From assembly GCF_026340095.1 (NCBI RefSeq), contig NZ_JAPEPO010000001.1, positions 8,180,470-8,244,469 of the forward strand: 64,000 nt of DNA. The letters are read 5' to 3'. The notes under the pieces are model-generated. The model did not search any database, was not told the DNA's origin, and was given only the letters and a program-made list of their open reading frames with translations. The stretch's first letter is position 1; each line of letters opens with the position of its first letter. This stretch comes from Streptomyces sp. NBC_01446. GTDB lineage: Bacteria > Actinomycetota > Actinomycetes > Streptomycetales > Streptomycetaceae. This document shows, one piece after another, positions 49,759 to 59,043 of the stretch. The translations under genes and the position numbers were made by a program.

Positions 49759-51262
49759 TTCAGCGCAGTTTGGCAAGCTCTTGCGCCACAATCGTCGCGA
49801 TCTCGGAAAGCGGTTCACCGTCGAGCATGGACTGGTGATCGCAGTCAATCCGGTGTGGATCGCACCGCCCGTGTACTTGTTCCACTCATCGAAACGGCCG
49901 GGGCGCTCCACGGCATCGCGGGACGCCTCGAAGAACAGGACGTTCAGGTTGCGCGCAGTGAGGGGGATTTCCCGGAGAGTTTCCGCGGCACTTCTGACGT
50001 AGGCGCCCATCCGGCCGAGCCGATCCCGGTCAATCCTGCCCAAGGGATGGTCGGTGTCCCGCAGAAGGGCGTGCACACGGTCCAGTTGGGCAGGCGCCCC
50101 GTCCGCGAGCGGGACGTCGGCGTGTCCGATCTCCTCCAGAAGTGCGCTGAGCGCTTCCTCGCCCGTCGGCAACCGCGTCGGATCGTTCGGAGGGTAAGAA
50201 TCCAGCAGAGCCAGCAGTTCCACCTGCTCGCCCTGCTCTTCGAGGAGCGCCGCGACGGCATGGGCGATGTTTCCGCCGAAGGACCAGCCGAGCAGCCGGT
50301 AAGGGCCCTCGGGCTGAACCGACCGGATCTGCGCGACGTAACGACTGGCCGTCTCGGCGAGGCCGACCGGGCCTTCCTCTTTCCCGGCGAGCACGTCCGC
50401 CTGGATGCCGTAGACCGGCTGGAGGGGATCCAGGTGCCTGAGCAGGGGGCGGGGCGGGGCGTATACCCAGGCCAGTCCGGTCATCGTGTGGACGCAGAAC
50501 AGCGGCCGCTGACCCGTTCCTCCGCGCAGCAGGAGCGGGCTCCCGAACTCGGACTCCGTGCCGTCCTGCGATAGCCGAGGCGCGAGCGCCGCCACCGTGG
50601 GCGACTCGAAGAGAGCACGGATCGACAGCTCCCGGCCGAGGGCCGCCCGGACCCGGCCGATAAGCCGGGTGGCGAGCAGGGAGTGGCCACCGAGGTCGAA
50701 GAAGTTGTCGTCGATGCTGACCCGGTCCAGGCCGAGCACCTCGGCGAACAGCCCACACAGCACTTCTTCCTGCGGGTGCGCGCGGGGCGGCCGGCCGAGG
50801 TGAAACGGGGGGCGGGCAGGGCCTTGCGGTCCAGTCTTCCGTTGCGGTTGAGCGGCAGCGCGTCGATGACCGTGATCGTTGCCGGCACCATGTAGTCAGG
50901 CAGGGTCCGGCGCAGGTCCTGACGCAGCGGCTGGACCTCAAGGGTGCGTCCGGGGGCGGGGACGACGTAGCCGAACAGCTGCCGGTCGCCGGGACGGTCC
51001 TCGCGCACGGTCACCACGGCCTGCGCGACATCGGGGCGCGAGGTCAAGGTGGACTCGATCTCGCCGAGTTCAATGCGGAAGCCGCGTACCTTGACCTGGT
51101 CGTCCACGCGTCCCAGGTATTCGAGCTCACCGTCGGCCCGCCAACGGACGAGGTCGCCCGTGCGGTACATGCGTTCGCCGGGAATGCCGAACGGGCAGGC
51201 CACAAAACGCTGGGCGGTGAGACCGGGACGGTTGAGGTAGCCCTTCGGCAGGCGGCGGCCGG
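49759..51262 (-). pseudogene. Terminal NRPS module remnant (partial A - PCP - TE)
   Basis: Minus strand, in order: the C-terminal third of an adenylation domain (GYLNRPGLTAQRF, MYRTGDLVRW, GRVDDQVKVRGFRIELGEIE, NGRLDRKALPAP), a carrier domain with the phosphopantetheine serine (DNFFDLGGHSLLATRL), and a type I thioesterase (PLFCVHTMTG, LLGWSFGGNIAHAVA, LLALLDSYPPNDP, HRIDCDHQSMLDGEP, ending VAQELAKLR with stop 49759-49761). Two one-base deletions break it: one in a C6 run (50807-50812) between A and PCP, one near 49870 before the TE catalytic His. The condensation domain and most of the A domain, including the specificity pocket, are gone. Confidence 0.85.
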
Positions 51263-51398
51263 ACCGTCGTGGTGACACGGGGGGTTGTGCGGCGGCGGAC
51301 GGCGCAGCGGCCAGCCCCGTCAGGGCCGCGGCAGCGGCGCCGCGCAGGACGGCGCGGCGAGAGCACCCACGCTGAACTCCTCGAACGCCTCCTGCCAC
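51263..51398 (-). pseudogene. Tat signal peptide fused to the NRPS remnant
   Basis: The frame that runs into the adenylation domain begins with CSRRAVLRGAAAAALTGLAAAPSAAAQPP, a textbook twin-arginine signal from an unrelated exported protein. The join to RLPKGYLNRPG at about 51262 is in frame and marks a deletion end point. Confidence 0.6.
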
Positions 51399-51559
51399 GG
51401 CGACGCCGCCGGGCCAACCCCCGCGCCATCAAACGCAAAGTCGCCAGCTGGCCCCTCAAACGCGCCGCCCACCGCGTTGCAAACCGCCCACGTGTTCCGG
51501 CCGTCACCATCGTTGGCGCCACCAAACCAAAACGTGTCAAGCGAACACCAAAGCCCTAA
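51370..51559 (+). pseudogene. IS4-like transposase C-terminal tail
   Basis: The plus frame ELLERLLPRRRRRANPRAIKRKVASWPLKRAAHR and the following basic end (VGATKPKRVKRTPKP) resemble the last residues of IS4-group transposases (the NPRAVKRK...W..KR pattern). The catalytic part is absent. Its left edge overlaps the start of the Tat-signal fragment on the other strand. Confidence 0.5.
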
Positions 51560-51760
51560 GTTACCGGTATTGAGGCTAGGCGTGTTGTCCCGGAACGTGC
51601 CCGCTGGGGGGTGGGGATCGATCCGCCGCCGGAGGCGAACGTCGACGGGCCAGCCTCGCTGTGTTCCGCATCCTCAGGGCGGGGCGGACGGTCCCGGTCT
51701 GGCCGATACCGGAGGCAACGGCTGTATTTCCAGCCGCCCCGTAGCCGGCCCCACGCCTGC

Positions 51761-52753
51761 TCAGTGTGGCTCCACCCACCCGTGTCGAACGGCGTAGCCG
51801 CCGAGCTGCATCCGGGTCCGGACCCCGGCTATGTCCATGAGGCGGCGTAGGCGTCGGTGCAGCGTGCGCGGTGACAGTCCGAGTTGTGTCGCGGCCGTCG
51901 GATCGGTCAGGCCTGCCAGCAGTAGGGCGAGGATCCTCCGGTCGAGGTCGGTCGGGCCTTCCGCACCGAGTTCGACGGTGGTTTCGGTTTCTCCGCCGGG
52001 GCCCGACAGTTCGAGCGGGTGGGCGGTGCGCCATACCGACTCGAACAGCGCGTCCAGGGCATCCAGCAGGCCGCTGCGGTGCAGCAGCACGGCGCCGGGC
52101 TCTCCTGCCGGTGTGTCCGCGAGCGGGACAAGGCCGAGGTCGGCGTCGGCCAGCACGAGTTTCATCGGCAGCTGGTCGGCGACACGCAGTTGCACGCCGT
52201 TGCGCAGTGAGTCGATCGCATCGGTGATGATGCCCGGCTCTGCCAGCACGGCCCGGTCCAGTACCGCCCGGAAGTGCACGCCGCGGCCGATGGCCACGGG
52301 TTCGGCCGTGTTCTCGGCGGGCGGCACAGCGAGGAACGGTGCGGTGATGAAGCTGCGGACCTGCGTGCAGGCTGCCTGCTGCACTTGGAGGAAGCGATGC
52401 CGGATGGCGTCGACGCCCGTGACGACCTCGATCAGATCGCTGATGCTGCTCCCGGTCATCGCCGCCCGGTGTTCCTCGGCGAAGGTCACCAGCGCCTGCT
52501 CGGCCATCCGCAATCCGTCTCGGCGCTCGCTGATGAGGGCGCCGAGCGCCATGGCCGGCGGCGCGGCGGTGAACTGCGCATCCGCCGACCCGATCACCAG
52601 TCCCCACTCGACCAGACGGGACAAGACCTTGTCGACGTCGGCCTGCGATACGGCGAGCAGATCCGACAGCAGCACCGCGGTGGAGTCGGGCCGCCCGAGC
52701 AGCGCCCGGTAGACGCGCTCGTCATCGGGTTCGAGGCCCAGGACATCCAGCAT
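51761..52753 (-). CDS. TrmB/LuxR-type HTH transcriptional regulator
   Basis: 330 aa from ATG 52753. The N-terminal TrmB-like helix-turn-helix (LGLEPDDERVYRALLGRPDS, LLAVSQADVDKVLSRLVEWGLV) is followed by a middle sensor domain with GVHFRAVLDRAVL and LPMKLVLADADLGLVPL. A C-terminal LuxR-type HTH ends it (DLDRRILALLLAGLTDPTAATQLGLSPRTLHRRLRRLMDIAG). This two-HTH architecture is common in Streptomyces, often beside large exported peptidase genes as here. It lies downstream of the S8 peptidase gene in the same direction, but a terminator intervenes. Confidence 0.82.
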   Translation of the reverse strand: MLDVLGLEPDDERVYRALLGRPDSTAVLLSDLLAVSQADVDKVLSRLVEWGLVIGSADAQFTAAPPAMALGALISERRDGLRMAEQALVTFAEEHRAAMTGSSISDLIEVVTGVDAIRHRFLQVQQAACTQVRSFITAPFLAVPPAENTAEPVAIGRGVHFRAVLDRAVLAEPGIITDAIDSLRNGVQLRVADQLPMKLVLADADLGLVPLADTPAGEPGAVLLHRSGLLDALDALFESVWRTAHPLELSGPGGETETTVELGAEGPTDLDRRILALLLAGLTDPTAATQLGLSPRTLHRRLRRLMDIAGVRTRMQLGGYAVRHGWVEPH

Positions 52754-52849
52754 CGGCGACCGACTCTCTTCCGCTTGCCGCAGCAGGGGGAGTATGTGCC
52801 ATGGCGGCTGACCCTGAATAGTCCCTGCTGGGAGCAGGTGTGACGGGAA

Positions 52850-52879
52850 GGGCCCCGGGGAGTCACCTCCCCGGGGCCC
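52850..52879 (-). terminator. Terminator of the S8 peptidase gene
   Basis: GGGCCCCGGGGAG and its exact 13-bp complement around a 4-nt loop, 12 bp after the peptidase stop on the minus strand. Confidence 0.75.
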
Positions 52880-52890
52880 GACAGTGCGGT

Positions 52891-55800
52891 TCATCGCAGA
52901 CCGTACGCCCGGATGATCTCGTTCTCGACGCTGAAGCCGCTGCCCGTCCCGGCGCTCGCGCGGACCGAGAGGAAGCCGCCGCGCTTCTTGGCCGTCTTGA
53001 ACGAACCCGTCCAGTAGCCGTGGGCCCCCTTGGCCAGGGTCACCTTCTGCCAGGTGGCGCCGTCGTCGTACGAGATGTCCAGCTTCACCTTGGTGACGTT
53101 GCCCGGCACGGTGCCGAGGTCCATCGACACCGGCTTGAGCGCGATCTTCTGAGTCGCATTGGAACTGACGTCGCCGTGCAGGTCCGACTCCAGCTTGTAG
53201 TCCAGGTTCAGCACCGAGAACGGCTCGAAGAAGTCCGAGTCGACGGTGTCGGACATGAACGTCCACTCGGTGTGGGTGCGTGTCGACAGCCGGAAGACGT
53301 CACCGGGCCGCTCCACGTCGAGGACGGCGCGGTAGGGCAGGTTGCCCGCCGACACCTCCTGCCACTGCATGTCTCCGCTGACCGGGTTGTCGTAGATCAG
53401 CTTGTGGCCCTGGAAGACCTGCAGATGGGACGGCGTCTCACCCCACGGCAGGTAGCCGCCCAGCCGCATGTTGTCGCTGGCGGAGGCCCACGCCTGCACG
53501 TTCCAGGTCATGTAGTTCTGCCAACGGGAGTTGTACACACCGAAGGACTCTCCCTGGCCTGGCCGGCTCGCCGGAGCAAACCAGTCCAGACGGGTGGTGC
53601 TGCCCTTCGCATACGTGTTGTCGCCCGACACCATCGACCACGGCAGTGGTCCGTCGACGCCCTGCGTGTGGAACTCCCTCCAGACCTGACCCGGAGTCAC
53701 CCACTCGGTGCGGGTGCCCGGATGCCACTCGACCTCGGGAAGGTTGAACGACGGGCTGAGGGTGAAGTCGGACCGGTAGCCTTCCGCCAACCCGCTGTCC
53801 GTGGCCGAGTAGTAGCGGGCATCGATCCGCGCGAGGTCACCCTTGGTCGGCTTGTAGACCAGGGCACGGTCCGGCACCTTGCCCGGGTAATCCCGGGTCA
53901 GGTCGTATACGAACGGCGTGTACTCGGTCTCCTTTGCGGTCAGCTTCAAGTTGCCGGCCTTGGCCATGGAGACGAGGGTCTTTCCCGCGTCGCGGTGCAC
54001 GGTGGCGACCGGAATGGCCGACTCGCCGACGTACTCCATCAGGGCGCCGACGCCGTCGTTCACCACGATCAGAGCCTTCGCACCGGCCGTGGCCGCGGCC
54101 ACGGCGCGTTCCTGCGGCGAGACCTCGTCGCTTCGCTTGATGACGACGACCTTGCCCTTGGCCCTGACCTTCGCGTACGCGGCCGCCGCGCCGTTGCCCG
54201 CGTAGACGGCGTCCAGCCTGTCCGTGGCGGTGCCCAGCGCGCTGCCCGCCTGCACCAGCGCCTCGAAGCGGCGGCGACCTCTCAACTCGCTCAGACTGAG
54301 CTGTGGCTCGCCCTTGCGCCAGCGGGTGGTCAGCATGAAATCGCCCTGTTTCATCGGCTTCGTCGGCGCGACGTAGACGTCGTCGTACGTCGGCGGCAGC
54401 ACGTACGCGCTGCGGTAGTCCGTGTACGGGTCGAGGCCCTTGTAGTGGACGTTGAAGTCGACCTTGCGCTGGCGGTCCTCGGTGCGCTGCGGCGCCTCGG
54501 TCTGCAGCAGACGGGCCTTGCTCGCGTCCAGCACCACGTCCGCGGAACCGTCCTTGAGCACGGTTTCCGGGTCGACCAGTACGGCCAGACCCGAGCGGTC
54601 GGCCTTCTCGCCGGCCACGTCGAGGTACCCCGCGACGGTGTACAGGCCGGGTGCCATGCGCATGGTGGTCGAGCCGTCAACGTAGACGTTCCACGGCCAG
54701 ACGTCGCCGGCCAGGTTGATCCCGACCCAGCCGGCGGCGGGCTTGCCGTCCCGGCCGACCAGCTTGATGTTCAGGTCGTAGCGCTCCTCTTCCTTGAGCA
54801 GCGCCACGGATGTGCGGGTCACTGGCTTCCCGGTGGCCGCGTCGGTGGCTATCACGTAGCCGACATGCCGGCCCGCCGAGGCGGCTTGCGGGTCACCGGT
54901 CACCGGGACGGCGGCGGTGCCGCCCGCCGGGACCGCCACCTTGGTGGCTCCCAGCGTGAACGGGCCGCCGTCGTCGGTCAGCGCCAGGTTCAGCGTGACG
55001 GCGGCGGAACCGGTGTTGGTGAAGGTCAGGTCCTTCGTGACGGCGACGTCGCTCGGCTCGTGCGGCCATGTGTGGTTGCCGAAGAAGAGCGACCCGGTGC
55101 CGCGGACCGTGGTGCGTACGGCGGCGGCCACGTCGACGCGGCCGGTGCCGACCTCGTACGGCGAGTACCCGTCGTCCAAGCCCTTCGCGGTGCTCATCAG
55201 GTGTTCCTTGAGCTGCGCGCCGGTCCAGTCCGGGTGCCGCTGGGCCAGGATCGCCGCCGCGCCGACCACGTGCGGGGTGGCCATCGAGGTGCCGCTGAGG
55301 GTGCGGTAGAGGCCCTCACCACCGTCGGTCATCTCCTGCGAGCGGGCCGCGGTGATGTCCACGCCGGGCGCCGCGATGTCCGGCTTCATGCCGCCGGAGC
55401 CGGCCAGCGGGCCGGTGCTGGAGAAGGACGCGAGCTGGTCCTGCTTGTCCGTGGCGGCCACGGTCAGCGCCGAGGCGGCCGCACCCGGGGAGGAGATGCT
55501 CTCCGGGCCCGCGTTCCCGGCGGCGATCACGAACAGAGTGCCGTACTGCGCGGACAGCGCGTCGACCTCCTGCGACATCGGGTCGCTGCCGTCCGTCGGG
55601 TAGGTGTCGCCGAGGCTCATGTTGACGACTTCCGCACCGGATTCGGCAGCCCACTGCATGCCGGCCATGACCCAGGAGTCCTGGCCGTAGCCCTCCGCGC
55701 CGCCGAGCACCTTGCCGACGAACAGGTCGGCGCCGGGGGCGACGCCCTTGTTGTCGCCTCCCGACGCGGCGCCGGAGCCGACGATCGTGCTGGCCACATG

Positions 55801-56625
55801 CGTGCCGTGCCCGTTGACGTCGGTGATGGCCTCACCCGGCACGAAGCTGGCCGTGCCGTCGATCACGCCAGCGAAGTCCGGGTGGTTGACGTCGATGCCG
55901 GTGTCGAGCACCGCGACCTTGACGCCCTTGCCGGTGTAGCCGGCCGCCCAGGCCTCGGGCGCGCCGATCAACGGCACACTCTCCTTGAGGTTGGCCTTCA
56001 CGCGACCGTCGAGCCACAGCTTGGCAACACCCGCGCCCAACTTGGCGCTGCCTTGCGGCGCGACGGCGGTCCAGAAAGTGCGGGCCCGCCGCTTCTGGGC
56101 GCTGAGCACGGCACCGCGGATGCCCTTGAGTTTGCGGGTCAGCTTGCTGCCGCGGGGGGCCGTCGGCTCGACGGCCGAGCGAGACTTCGGCTGGGCGTAC
56201 GTCGCGATCAGCGGCACCGCGGCCGACTTCGCGTCGTCGTAGCCCATCTCGATCAGGTCGGTGACGTTGAACAGCCGACGGTCCAGCTTGTCCGTGCCCA
56301 GCAGCGGCACCGCCTCGTCCGGGATGACGAACAAGTCACCCTTGACCTCCTGGATCTTTACGCCGCCGACGGCGCTGTCCGGCCGGTCGACGTCGGCGAT
56401 CTGCTTGCCGTCGGCCATCGTGGTGACCGTGACGATGTCGCCGGTGACCAGGGTGACCTTGTGGGTCGCCGAGGGCTTGGCGGGAACGATGGGCTTGCTC
56501 GGAGCAGCTTGTGCGGGCGCTTGCAGAACCGCGAGCCCCGACGCCAGAAGCGGCACCACGGTGGCAGTCGAGATCAACTGCCAGCGTCTGCGCCGGAAGG
56601 CGGAAGACTGAGAGGGGGAGGACAT
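52891..56625 (-). CDS. Large secreted S8 (subtilisin-like) serine peptidase
   Basis: 1244-aa exported protease. The signal is RRRRWQLISTATVVPLLASGLAVLQAPAQAA and a propeptide runs to about residue 215. The catalytic domain has Asp in VKVAVLDTGIDVNHPDF (about 240), His in VNGHGTHVAST (about 273), the oxyanion Asn in AAGNAGPES (about 368) and Ser in LSGTSMATPHVVGAAA (about 447). After it come a long series of beta-sandwich domains and a PA-like insert (VYAGNGAAAAYAKVRAKGKVVVIKRSDEVSPQERAVAAATAGAKALIV). Most bacterial S8 enzymes are 350-500 aa; the extended C-terminal half puts this in the large Streptomyces group. Probable role: extracellular protein degradation. Confidence 0.92.
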   Translation of the reverse strand: MSSPSQSSAFRRRRWQLISTATVVPLLASGLAVLQAPAQAAPSKPIVPAKPSATHKVTLVTGDIVTVTTMADGKQIADVDRPDSAVGGVKIQEVKGDLFVIPDEAVPLLGTDKLDRRLFNVTDLIEMGYDDAKSAAVPLIATYAQPKSRSAVEPTAPRGSKLTRKLKGIRGAVLSAQKRRARTFWTAVAPQGSAKLGAGVAKLWLDGRVKANLKESVPLIGAPEAWAAGYTGKGVKVAVLDTGIDVNHPDFAGVIDGTASFVPGEAITDVNGHGTHVASTIVGSGAASGGDNKGVAPGADLFVGKVLGGAEGYGQDSWVMAGMQWAAESGAEVVNMSLGDTYPTDGSDPMSQEVDALSAQYGTLFVIAAGNAGPESISSPGAAASALTVAATDKQDQLASFSSTGPLAGSGGMKPDIAAPGVDITAARSQEMTDGGEGLYRTLSGTSMATPHVVGAAAILAQRHPDWTGAQLKEHLMSTAKGLDDGYSPYEVGTGRVDVAAAVRTTVRGTGSLFFGNHTWPHEPSDVAVTKDLTFTNTGSAAVTLNLALTDDGGPFTLGATKVAVPAGGTAAVPVTGDPQAASAGRHVGYVIATDAATGKPVTRTSVALLKEEERYDLNIKLVGRDGKPAAGWVGINLAGDVWPWNVYVDGSTTMRMAPGLYTVAGYLDVAGEKADRSGLAVLVDPETVLKDGSADVVLDASKARLLQTEAPQRTEDRQRKVDFNVHYKGLDPYTDYRSAYVLPPTYDDVYVAPTKPMKQGDFMLTTRWRKGEPQLSLSELRGRRRFEALVQAGSALGTATDRLDAVYAGNGAAAAYAKVRAKGKVVVIKRSDEVSPQERAVAAATAGAKALIVVNDGVGALMEYVGESAIPVATVHRDAGKTLVSMAKAGNLKLTAKETEYTPFVYDLTRDYPGKVPDRALVYKPTKGDLARIDARYYSATDSGLAEGYRSDFTLSPSFNLPEVEWHPGTRTEWVTPGQVWREFHTQGVDGPLPWSMVSGDNTYAKGSTTRLDWFAPASRPGQGESFGVYNSRWQNYMTWNVQAWASASDNMRLGGYLPWGETPSHLQVFQGHKLIYDNPVSGDMQWQEVSAGNLPYRAVLDVERPGDVFRLSTRTHTEWTFMSDTVDSDFFEPFSVLNLDYKLESDLHGDVSSNATQKIALKPVSMDLGTVPGNVTKVKLDISYDDGATWQKVTLAKGAHGYWTGSFKTAKKRGGFLSVRASAGTGSGFSVENEIIRAYGLR

Positions 56626-56894
56626 GCCCTGGGTCTATCGGCCGGTAACGCCCGATGTGAAGGCCTGATGACGGCAAGTCCACGCCATGGCAAGGACTTG
56701 CCAGCCGCAAAGGGCTGGAACCCGGGCAAGGCTCACTTGCCGACGCCGATATTCAATCCCTGGTGACTGGTGATGCCGCTGTCGACCGCTCACCGCCCGG
56801 CGCATCGGCGAGAGATCGCGGTCCGAATCGTTCGGTGTTGTGGTCCTGGTGGGGAGGGGCTGGTGGCAGGTCGTGCAGGTGCCGGTCCAGCACC

Positions 56895-58175
56895 TCAGGA
56901 TGTCTTGGAGGGCGTCGAGGATCTGGTAGGGGGTGAGTGCGGTCCAGGTGCTTTTGGGGCCAGACGCTGTTCGGTAAGAAACGCGTGGGCCGCGGTCACG
57001 AGGGTGACGTGGTGGTGCCAGCCGGGCCAGGACCGGCCTTCGAAGTGGTCCAGGCCCAGTCCGTGCTTGAGTTCGCGGTAGTCGTGCTCGATGTGCCAGC
57101 GAACCTTGGCCAGACGGACCAGGTCGGCGATCGGAGTGTCGGCCGGCAGGTTGGACAACCAGTAGTCGGTGGGAGCCTCGGCCTGTTCGGGCCATTCGAC
57201 CAGCAGCCAGCAGTCGGGCAGGGTGCCGTCCCACCAGCCCTGTTCGGGCGAGGCGGCGACCCGAATGGGACGTTCGACGGCGTTGCCGGCAGGGCGGACG
57301 CGCACGGCGGCGAAGCGGGAACGCAGCTCGCCGCGCGAGCCCTGCCGCCGGCTGAGGGAGGTGAACGCCTCCTGCCCGAGACTGGCGGCAAGGGCTACCA
57401 CTGAGGGTGCGGGGTGGCGGTAGCGGGGCTGGGGCCAGCAGCCGACAGGGCCCTTGCGGTCCGGGGCTGTCGGTTTGGCGTCGAATGGGTGGGCGGTCAC
57501 ATCCGCGCGGACGGCCAGCATGTAGTCGATTCCCCGCTCTGCCAGGCCGGCCCGAAAGCGGGCGTTGGTGCCGTAGGCGGCGTCGGCCACCACGACCGGC
57601 GGCCTCATGCCCCAGCCGGCCAGCGTGTCGAGCATGTCCAGAGCCAGCCGCCACTTTTCGCGGTGCCCGGCCTCGGGCGGGATGCGGGTAACGGTCCTGC
57701 GGTCCGTGTCCGCCGCCCACTCCTTGGGCAGGAACAGTCGCCACTGCAGTGGGCAGGAGGCCGTATCACTGGCGGAGTGGACGCTGACCGCGACCTGGCA
57801 GTTGGCGCGTTTGCCCAAGGCTCCGCAGTACTGCGGAGCCACGGCGACCGACATTCTGCCGTCCTTGGGCAACGACACATCGTCGATCACCCAGGCCGTC
57901 GGGTTGACCAGCGGCAGTATGCGTTCACAGATCCGGCGCTGCACCGGCACCGGGTTCCAGCTGGACTGGTTCACGAACTGTTGCAGGTTCTGTTCGTTGC
58001 CGTCCGGCAGCCGCGAGGCCATGGCCTGGATCGACTTGCGGCGGCCGTCCAGCATCAGTCCCCGCAGGAAGCAGTCGCCTTTGGCTCGCTGATCCTTGCG
58101 CGGCACCGACGCGAACACGTCAGCCACGTATAACGCCAACTTCGCCCGGACACGGTTCACTTCATGTGCGTCCAT
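56895..58175 (-). CDS. IS701-family transposase with shifted C-terminus
   Basis: 426 aa from ATG 58175. The sequence (ADVFASVPRKDQRAKGDCFLRGLMLDGRRKSIQAMASRLP, TAWVIDDVSLPKDGRMSVAVAPQYCGALGKRANCQVAVSVH, VVVADAAYGTNARFRAGLAERGI, KVRWHIEHDYRELKHGLGLDHFEGR) is a typical IS701 DDE transposase with D, D and E in place. The last 20 residues (APKAPGPHSPPTRSSTPSKTS) are not the family ending. The expected end, TALTPYQILDALQDILRCWTGTCTTC, continues in a neighbouring frame after an AAAA run near 56953-56956, so a one-base change has altered the tail. All catalytic parts are upstream of the shift. Confidence 0.82.
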   Translation of the reverse strand: MDAHEVNRVRAKLALYVADVFASVPRKDQRAKGDCFLRGLMLDGRRKSIQAMASRLPDGNEQNLQQFVNQSSWNPVPVQRRICERILPLVNPTAWVIDDVSLPKDGRMSVAVAPQYCGALGKRANCQVAVSVHSASDTASCPLQWRLFLPKEWAADTDRRTVTRIPPEAGHREKWRLALDMLDTLAGWGMRPPVVVADAAYGTNARFRAGLAERGIDYMLAVRADVTAHPFDAKPTAPDRKGPVGCWPQPRYRHPAPSVVALAASLGQEAFTSLSRRQGSRGELRSRFAAVRVRPAGNAVERPIRVAASPEQGWWDGTLPDCWLLVEWPEQAEAPTDYWLSNLPADTPIADLVRLAKVRWHIEHDYRELKHGLGLDHFEGRSWPGWHHHVTLVTAAHAFLTEQRLAPKAPGPHSPPTRSSTPSKTS

Positions 58176-58227
58176 CCACCCAACATGCCCGGAAAGAGGC
58201 CGAGCCGAAAGACCTAACGGAGTCCTA

Positions 58228-58824
58228 TTAGGTGTTGTGCCAGCCGGGTTCGAGGCGGTCGAGAAGGGTGTGGAAGGCTGCGTCGGCTCGGTCCCAGTCG
58301 CCGTCGGCCAGGGGTGCCATGAGCAGGCCGAAGACCGCGTCGACCAGGAGGGCGGCCTCCGTTCGGGCTCGGGGCTCGGTCATGCCTAGGCCGCGGAAGA
58401 CGGAGGTGAGCAGGCCCGTCCACTCGGTGAGCACGTCGCGCATGACGGGGCCGTACCGGTCGGGGTGGAGCAGGCTGGCGGTCATGATCTCGAGGTAGAG
58501 GGGGAGCCAGGCGCGCAGGTTCGGGGTGCTGAGTTGCTGCCAGGTTTGCTCCGCGAAGCGGCGGAGCGATGCAGGGTTCTTGGGGGAGGTGGTGGGGTCG
58601 AGCAGATCCCGGGCGCGCAGGAGCGGTCGCCTCTCGTCGAGGGCGAGTGCCTCGGCGACCATGCGTTCCTTGGTTCCGAAGTAATACAAGAGCATGCGGT
58701 CGCTGGTGCCCAGGGCCCGGGCCAGCGGGCGAAGGGAAAGGTCGGCCAGGCCGTTGCGGATCACGTACTCGCGGACCTGGTTCAGCAGGTCGCGTCGTTT
58801 GGCCGGGTCGGGCGGGCGCGGCAT
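58228..58824 (-). CDS. TetR-family transcriptional regulator
   Basis: 198 aa from ATG 58824 (GGGAGC upstream). The HTH is RRDLLNQVREYVIRNGLADLSLRPLARALGTSDRMLLYYFGTKERMVAEAL (about residues 10-60), of the variant with YYFGTKE where most have YHFxSKE. The C-terminal ligand domain is helical (AWLPLYLEIMTASLLHPDRYGPVMRDVLTEWTGLL). Two palindromes that overlap its promoter region (58903-58946) are the likely binding sites. The divergent gene encodes an RsbW-like ATPase. Confidence 0.88.
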   Translation of the reverse strand: MPRPPDPAKRRDLLNQVREYVIRNGLADLSLRPLARALGTSDRMLLYYFGTKERMVAEALALDERRPLLRARDLLDPTTSPKNPASLRRFAEQTWQQLSTPNLRAWLPLYLEIMTASLLHPDRYGPVMRDVLTEWTGLLTSVFRGLGMTEPRARTEAALLVDAVFGLLMAPLADGDWDRADAAFHTLLDRLEPGWHNT

Positions 58825-58902
58825 GAAGGCTCCCGGTTGCAGCTGCGCGAGACGGACCAATCCAACATGTCCGATTCATTTGCTTTCATTCAGGTATTTA
58901 CT

Positions 58903-58946
58903 GTAGCACCCGCTACGTGTATATTTGTGGTTGTAGCAAGTGCTAC
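58903..58946. promoter_or_regulatory. Two tandem palindromic operators (TetR sites)
   Basis: GTAGCACCCGCTAC (58903-58916) and GTAGCAAGTGCTAC (58933-58946; perfect 7-bp arms) share TGTAGCA-n-GCTACGTG and are exactly 30 bp apart, i.e. about three helical turns on the same face. They lie in an AT-rich stretch between the divergent tetR and ATPase genes. Confidence 0.72.
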
Positions 58947-59043
58947 GTGACGCAGGGCCTGGTGCATGCCCGGCCCGGTCATCGCCGGCCCTCCGCCTCC
59001 CTGGCGGCCACGGTCGCCAGGGCTTCAGAAGGGACTGATCCGT

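Noticed and set aside
52840..56766. 1308-codon plus-strand frame opposite the S8 peptidase
   Set aside because: The peptidase on the minus strand has a signal peptide and full catalytic triad; the plus frame has neither motifs nor a ribosome site.
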